A DNA stretch of 9,606 nucleotides from an uncultured Bacteroidia bacterium. Its GTDB lineage: Bacteria > Bacteroidota > Bacteroidia > Bacteroidales > UBA932. Position 1 is the stretch's first letter. Each line of letters starts with the position of its first letter. The notes under the pieces are model-generated. The model did no database searches. It saw only the letters and a program-made list of their open reading frames with translations, and was not told the origin of the DNA. A program made the translations under genes and the position numbers. Below are positions 5,871 through 9,606 of this stretch, one piece after another. Location of the stretch: positions 1 through 9,606 of the forward strand of contig CADBPH010000138.1 of NCBI GenBank assembly GCA_902796455.1. The letters are read 5' to 3'.

Positions 5871-7274
5871 TTATAATTCAATCATCGCAAAGGAACAGGG
5901 TTCCATCATGAGGGTGATGGTCCCGTCTTTTCCAATCGGGACCGGGTAGTCCGAATAGAAGAAGCGTGAGTCAGCCAGATAAACGCGGACTTCTTCCGGG
6001 ATGACTCCCTCAACCTTGATGGTGATTTTTTTACCATAAACTTCATTGTTGTCCTGGGTATATCGGCTGACGAGGATCCGCAGCCGTCCCGTGTCAGACT
6101 TGGCCGCTACGGCATACAGTCCCGGCGTATCCTCTTCCGTCTTCACCTGCGTCCCGCATTCCAGCAACTGTCCCCAGGCGTAGAAAGGATAATAGCCGAT
6201 CAACGGCCGCCGGTCAGTCGCGTCAAATATCTGGTTGAAGCGGGAGTTTGGCCGGAAATCATAGCAGGTCATCACCTGGATCGGGGTTTCATTCTGGCAG
6301 GCAGTCATCGTAGCTGCGAGGAAAGCGGCACCCTTGATTGTATGGCGGGTCTTGGCGTTTTCCTCGGTGGTTTCCGCCCAATGCCAGACATAATTCCACT
6401 CGTCCAGGATGGATTCCGTGTCCTTGAATCCGTATTTGGCCAGCACGGCATCCACTGTATCCGAACGTTCCTTCACGATTTCGGGCGTGTACGTATAGAT
6501 ATGCCAGGAGAAGAAATCCATGGGAGCCTTTGCGTCGGCGGTCGCCTTCAGGAAACGGTGTAGCCATTCCCCGTTTTTGGGGTTGGAGAACCCCGGACCG
6601 CCGATTTTCAATTTCGGGAACTTCTTTTTCAAATGCTTCGAGACGACGGCATAGAACTTATCGAACTCCTCGTCCGGTCCGCCCCAGCACCGGGGATCGG
6701 TCTTCCACCGGCCGTTCCGGTCCAGGTCCGGCTCGTTCCAGATTTCCCAGTATTCGATGTTCCAATGATAGCCGTTGGCCCATCCTTCGTTGTAATGCCG
6801 GATGATGTGCTCGCAGATTTTCGCCCATTTGAGGTAATCCTCAGGGGGATAGATGTAATACTTGTTCTGGGCGGGTTCGATTGTCTGGCCGAGCCGGTAC
6901 AGGATTTTCTCCCCGGCGTCCCGCGCCCGTTTGAGGACTTTGTCCGAATTGAAGAAATCATAAGAGGCGGGATCGTCCACATCGGCGGAAAAATCCCGGA
7001 AGATCGAACGGATATCATAAACGTAACGTCCGTAGCTGCTGGGATCCAGCATGGCGTCATGGGTGCGCACATAAGAAATATGCGCAGCCTTGAACCAATT
7101 CAGGTTGTGTACGGTCGGGGCGTTGTTTCCTCCGTTCAGGGGACGGATCGGGCCTACTTCCACAGTCGGTCGGACCAGGACCTGGTTTTCCTGTGCAAGC
7201 GCGGCTGCTCCGGGCAGAAGGGCAGAAAGTGCCAGCGCGGCAGCACAAGCAGTAAAAAGAAAGAATCGTTTCAT
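5871..7274 (-). CDS. Secreted GH39-like clan GH-A glycoside hydrolase
   Basis: This 467-residue protein starts with a long signal peptide (MKRFFLFTACAAALALSALL, cleavage probably near residue 28, ALA-QE). The body is a TIM barrel of clan GH-A: NIEYWEIWNEPDLDR (172-186) places the acid/base at Glu181, and ESILDEWNYVWHW (287-299) places the nucleophile at Glu292. A beta-rich C-terminal part (about 385-467) follows, as in GH39 enzymes. Known GH39 members include beta-xylosidases, alpha-L-iduronidases and enzymes acting on arabinogalactan side chains, so the linkage cannot be fixed from sequence alone. GH-A neighbours such as GH30 or GH51 are less likely but not excluded. It sits 7 bp after the M14 gene and 10 bp before the esterase gene, so it acts with them. 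Its first codons and spacer are identical to those of the M14 gene. Confidence 0.85.
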   Translation of the reverse strand: MKRFFLFTACAAALALSALLPGAAALAQENQVLVRPTVEVGPIRPLNGGNNAPTVHNLNWFKAAHISYVRTHDAMLDPSSYGRYVYDIRSIFRDFSADVDDPASYDFFNSDKVLKRARDAGEKILYRLGQTIEPAQNKYYIYPPEDYLKWAKICEHIIRHYNEGWANGYHWNIEYWEIWNEPDLDRNGRWKTDPRCWGGPDEEFDKFYAVVSKHLKKKFPKLKIGGPGFSNPKNGEWLHRFLKATADAKAPMDFFSWHIYTYTPEIVKERSDTVDAVLAKYGFKDTESILDEWNYVWHWAETTEENAKTRHTIKGAAFLAATMTACQNETPIQVMTCYDFRPNSRFNQIFDATDRRPLIGYYPFYAWGQLLECGTQVKTEEDTPGLYAVAAKSDTGRLRILVSRYTQDNNEVYGKKITIKVEGVIPEEVRVYLADSRFFYSDYPVPIGKDGTITLMMEPCSFAMIEL

Positions 7275-7288
7275 GGCGCGGTTATTTA
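7261..7288 (-). repeat. 28-bp start-region repeat, copy at the GH39 gene
   Basis: This 28-bp stretch is identical to 9122-9149. On the minus strand it runs from TAAATAACCGCGCC through the ATG into the codons for MKRF and part of the next codon. Here the stop of the upstream M14 gene is the second TAA of TAAATAA. Confidence 0.9.
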
Positions 7289-9135
7289 GTCAAGGGTTGT
7301 TCACAGCGATAAATCTGGTCCCGCTTCAGCAACTCCGCCTGGACCAGGGTGATGGGATACCGGTCCGTCTTGCAGAAATCCGGCTCCATCAGCATGCCGA
7401 GGACATGACCGGAAGGCTGGTTCATCGGGAAAAGGTATGCTCCGTTCGGGAAGTCATAGGTTTTTTCGGGGCCGAGCCGGTCCAGATGCAGTTTGTCATC
7501 CGGCTCTCCGGGTTCATATTTCCGCAGGCGCATCGTTGTTCCGGGATCGACCTCGGACCAGGTAATGCCGTTATACCCGGCAATTTCCAGGATGCGGGCC
7601 GCGTCCGGGACGTCCTTCGGGATCAGGTATGCCCTCGGGCGGGACCGGACGACGAGCGGGACTTCGTAATAGCGCACGGAGAAAAGCGAATCGCACAGCA
7701 CTTCACCCCGGCGGAAATCGTAGAATTTTCGGGTGTACCGGTAGGGCTCCTCGTTTTGTCCATGTTTGAGAATCAGCGGATTGGTCCCGTTTTCTCCGCA
7801 GGCGACCGTTGCCTGGCGGTCCGCCGCCACCGTTGCGCGCAGCCGGTCGGAATGGGCGATGGTGAAAGCGATCAGCGCTTTGGCGGCAAAGAACTGGGTC
7901 ATTACCCGGCGGGCGAACGTCGCGCCTTTGTCCAGCGAGGCATTGGGGGTTTCCACGAGGAAATTCGTACTGCCGCGCAGGGCATAATAATGCGAGGCGT
8001 GCAGCGGAGACTGGTCGGAATATCCGGCTTGGGTGTACTCCCAGTAGCGGAGCCCTTCCGCTGCGCCGGCCGATTCGACATACCGCATCATCTCCTTCAT
8101 CAGGTCATTGAGCGCCGGGGTATTGTTCTGGTTCCCGGAGACGGTGATGCCGGCATCGTCGAGGAAGCCTGTGTCGCGGAGGGCATTGCGCCAGGCACCA
8201 TATTCGTGCATGTCAACGACGACTTCCGGAAGAAAGTGATTATAAACGAGATGCGTCGCCTTGATCTCCGGATTGGCCGCCAGGAGGTTGTCCCGGTTCA
8301 TGTCGGGAGCCACGCTGGTTCCCCGCGTCCAGGCCTGTGCCCCGTCTCCGTTGATGCGCGGGAGGATGATGACATTGACCTCCGGCAGGACTTCCCGCCC
8401 GTAGCGCCCGTCCAGGGCAGCTGCCATGGCCAGTGCGCCGTCGCAGGGGGACGGTTCATTTCCGTGGATATGGGCATGCAGGTAGACCGTCGGCTTTCCG
8501 CTGGCTACCAACGCCGCTCCGGCCTCCTCGAGGCTCTTTCCCTTGAGGTCCGTCGTGCTGAACACCGCAAGGAACAGGCTCTTCCCCAGGGTTGTATGCC
8601 CGGGTGTAAAAAGATACAGATTGTCGTCCTGATCGTCCAGTCCATTCAGGAACGCCTCGATTTCCTCTTGGGTCGTATGTTCCTGCGCCGCCTTTTTCCG
8701 ATTCAGGGCAGGGGTGGTGATCACCCAGGGGTATTTTCGTTTCAAGGCGGTGATATCCTGTGCATTGGCAATCGTTTCGTCCGTCAGTGCATAGACCTTT
8801 TCCGGCGCGTAGCCTGCCGCCCCCATGCGTCCGGGACCGGCGTCGATGGCTTTGCCGTTTTCCGCGAGGAAATCCTTATGGAACGTATAATACCCCTCTC
8901 CGGAAGCAACGAAATGGTACCGGCCTCCTGTCTCCAGTTCGTAGACATGTTTCATTTTCCCGCCATACATCGTCATTTTCCGCAGGACTGGATTCCCTGC
9001 GGAAAGCGTGTCGCCGAATCCTTTGTAAACGCGGACCGTCACGTCGGCAGGGGCTTTCAAGGTGACCCTGCAGGTTTGGGAATAAGCGGTCGGGCTGAGT
9101 GCCAGCAGCAAGATGAACAGGAAGAATCGTTTCAT
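7282..9135 (-). CDS. Secreted M14-family zinc carboxypeptidase-like protein
   Basis: This 617-residue protein has a signal peptide (MKRFFLFILLLALSPTAYS, cleavage near residue 19). After an N-terminal beta-rich region of about 170 residues comes an M14 peptidase domain: zinc ligands in HIHGNEPS (His224, Glu227) and VVDMHEYG (His310), the substrate-carboxylate pair in DMNRD (Asn280, Arg281), and the catalytic glutamate in NFLVETPN (Glu395). All key residues are present, so it should be active. A C-terminal region of about 200 residues (420-617) does not match a domain I recognise. M14 enzymes cut C-terminal residues from peptides, and some act on peptidoglycan peptides. Its place in a sulfatase-glycosidase-esterase operon suggests work on a glycoprotein or other peptide-bearing glycan, but this is inference. 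It lies 11 bp after the sulfatase gene and 7 bp before the GH39 gene. Confidence 0.88.
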   Translation of the reverse strand: MKRFFLFILLLALSPTAYSQTCRVTLKAPADVTVRVYKGFGDTLSAGNPVLRKMTMYGGKMKHVYELETGGRYHFVASGEGYYTFHKDFLAENGKAIDAGPGRMGAAGYAPEKVYALTDETIANAQDITALKRKYPWVITTPALNRKKAAQEHTTQEEIEAFLNGLDDQDDNLYLFTPGHTTLGKSLFLAVFSTTDLKGKSLEEAGAALVASGKPTVYLHAHIHGNEPSPCDGALAMAAALDGRYGREVLPEVNVIILPRINGDGAQAWTRGTSVAPDMNRDNLLAANPEIKATHLVYNHFLPEVVVDMHEYGAWRNALRDTGFLDDAGITVSGNQNNTPALNDLMKEMMRYVESAGAAEGLRYWEYTQAGYSDQSPLHASHYYALRGSTNFLVETPNASLDKGATFARRVMTQFFAAKALIAFTIAHSDRLRATVAADRQATVACGENGTNPLILKHGQNEEPYRYTRKFYDFRRGEVLCDSLFSVRYYEVPLVVRSRPRAYLIPKDVPDAARILEIAGYNGITWSEVDPGTTMRLRKYEPGEPDDKLHLDRLGPEKTYDFPNGAYLFPMNQPSGHVLGMLMEPDFCKTDRYPITLVQAELLKRDQIYRCEQPLTK

Positions 9136-9149
9136 GGCGCGGTTATTTA
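9122..9149 (-). repeat. 28-bp start-region repeat, copy at the M14 gene
   Basis: This copy is identical to 7261-7288 and covers the sulfatase stop codon, the 11-bp spacer, the M14 ATG and its first codons. Here the stop is the first TAA of TAAATAA, so the repeat meets the upstream gene in a different frame from the other copy. Confidence 0.9.
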
Positions 9150-9606
9150 TTCAGAAAACAGGTAATTGTGCCGGTAGCGTTTGAAGCGGTATCGCGAGCG
9201 GGGGACCGGGATGGGGTCATTCAGGGCGATTTCCCATTTCAGCATCTCCTCCAGCAGTTTTTCCCGCTTGCGGGCATATCGCCGCCGCCCGTACAAATCG
9301 TGCATTTCCGAAGGATCCTTCCGGAGATTGTACATCCGGGCCTGTCCCTGCATGTCCATCACCAGCTTCCAGTCACCCATCCGGACCATGCTGATCATGC
9401 CGCTCTGGCTCCACGAGTTGAGTTCGTCGAAGAACAATCCGTCCCCCAGCGCCCCTTCTTTCCGGTAATCAGTGGCATCTTCCCGCGTAATATACTGCCC
9501 GCCGAAGCCGGCCTCCGAGAGGATGCTTTGGAATTCTTCCTTCGGATAGGGCCGCCCGGACAGCATCTCGGCCAGGCTCCGTCCCTGCACCCCTTGCGGA
9601 ATCTCC
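9147..9606 (-). CDS. Sulfatase, C-terminal part (runs off the window)
   Basis: The visible 152 residues are the C-terminal subdomain of a formylglycine-dependent (S1-type) sulfatase. The pieces EIPQGVQGRSLAEMLSG, MVRMGDWKLVMDM and ARMYNLRKDPSEMHDLYG are the usual end-of-barrel and C-terminal motifs of that family. The catalytic CxPSR-type motif and metal site lie in the missing N-terminal part, so activity and subfamily cannot be judged. The frame is open to the window edge. An internal GTG at 9590 is not a plausible start because family similarity continues upstream of it. As the first visible gene of the operon it points to a sulfated substrate, such as a host or algal glycan. Confidence 0.85.
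   Translation of the reverse strand, partial: EIPQGVQGRSLAEMLSGRPYPKEEFQSILSEAGFGGQYITREDATDYRKEGALGDGLFFDELNSWSQSGMISMVRMGDWKLVMDMQGQARMYNLRKDPSEMHDLYGRRRYARKREKLLEEMLKWEIALNDPIPVPRSRYRFKRYRHNYLFSE

Noticed and set aside
7090..9165. Plus-strand open frame of 691 codons opposite the GH39 and M14 genes
   Set aside because: It crosses two well-supported genes on the other strand and shows no family motifs.

Overview
The window looks like chromosomal DNA from a Bacteroidales bacterium, probably a gut or related polysaccharide degrader. The reasons are the Bacteroidetes-type promoter (TAnnTTTG) upstream of upp, weak or absent Shine-Dalgarno sequences, several exported or lipidated carbohydrate-active enzymes in tight operons, and Rhs core sequence of the form common in this order. 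No marker allows a genus call. Most of the window is GC-rich (68% over 4201-4260); one island, about 2650-3775, is AT-rich (35% over 2701-2760, 33% over 3541-3600).

Right side, all on the minus strand: a partial sulfatase (9147 to the window edge), an M14 zinc carboxypeptidase-like protein (7282-9135), a GH39-like clan GH-A glycosidase (5871-7274) and an alpha/beta-hydrolase esterase-like lipoprotein (4724-5860). The gaps are only 7-11 bp, so these four genes form one operon for breakdown of a decorated glycan or glycoconjugate. The sulfatase/M14 and M14/GH39 junctions carry the same perfect 28-bp sequence covering the spacer, start codon and first codons. Next comes upp (3996-4625, minus), a housekeeping uracil salvage gene with its own promoter and a strong intrinsic terminator.

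Left side, minus strand: a secreted GH35 beta-galactosidase (181-2034), followed 2 bp later by the start of an unidentified lipoprotein gene (1-178). These look like a second small operon.

Centre, plus strand, opposite to everything else: a displaced Rhs polymorphic-toxin cassette (2525-3924). It has a short Rhs core tip joined to a coiled-coil plus HExxH metallopeptidase toxin domain that is broken by two apparent 1-bp deletions. It is followed by an intact small lipoprotein gene, the likely immunity gene, and then a second truncated Rhs core tip. A 94-bp Rhs core segment is present twice (92 of 94 identical) and brackets the toxin and immunity genes. The second copy stops at the base before the T-tract of the upp terminator. 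Left of the cassette are two REP-like hairpins built from four copies of one arm and a short tandem repeat of about 18 bp.

The best candidate for something unusual is this toxin/immunity island: a toxin that looks inactivated, an immunity gene that looks intact, and flanking homology that could allow tip exchange with a full-length Rhs gene elsewhere. The main caution is that the two frameshifts could be assembly or sequencing errors.
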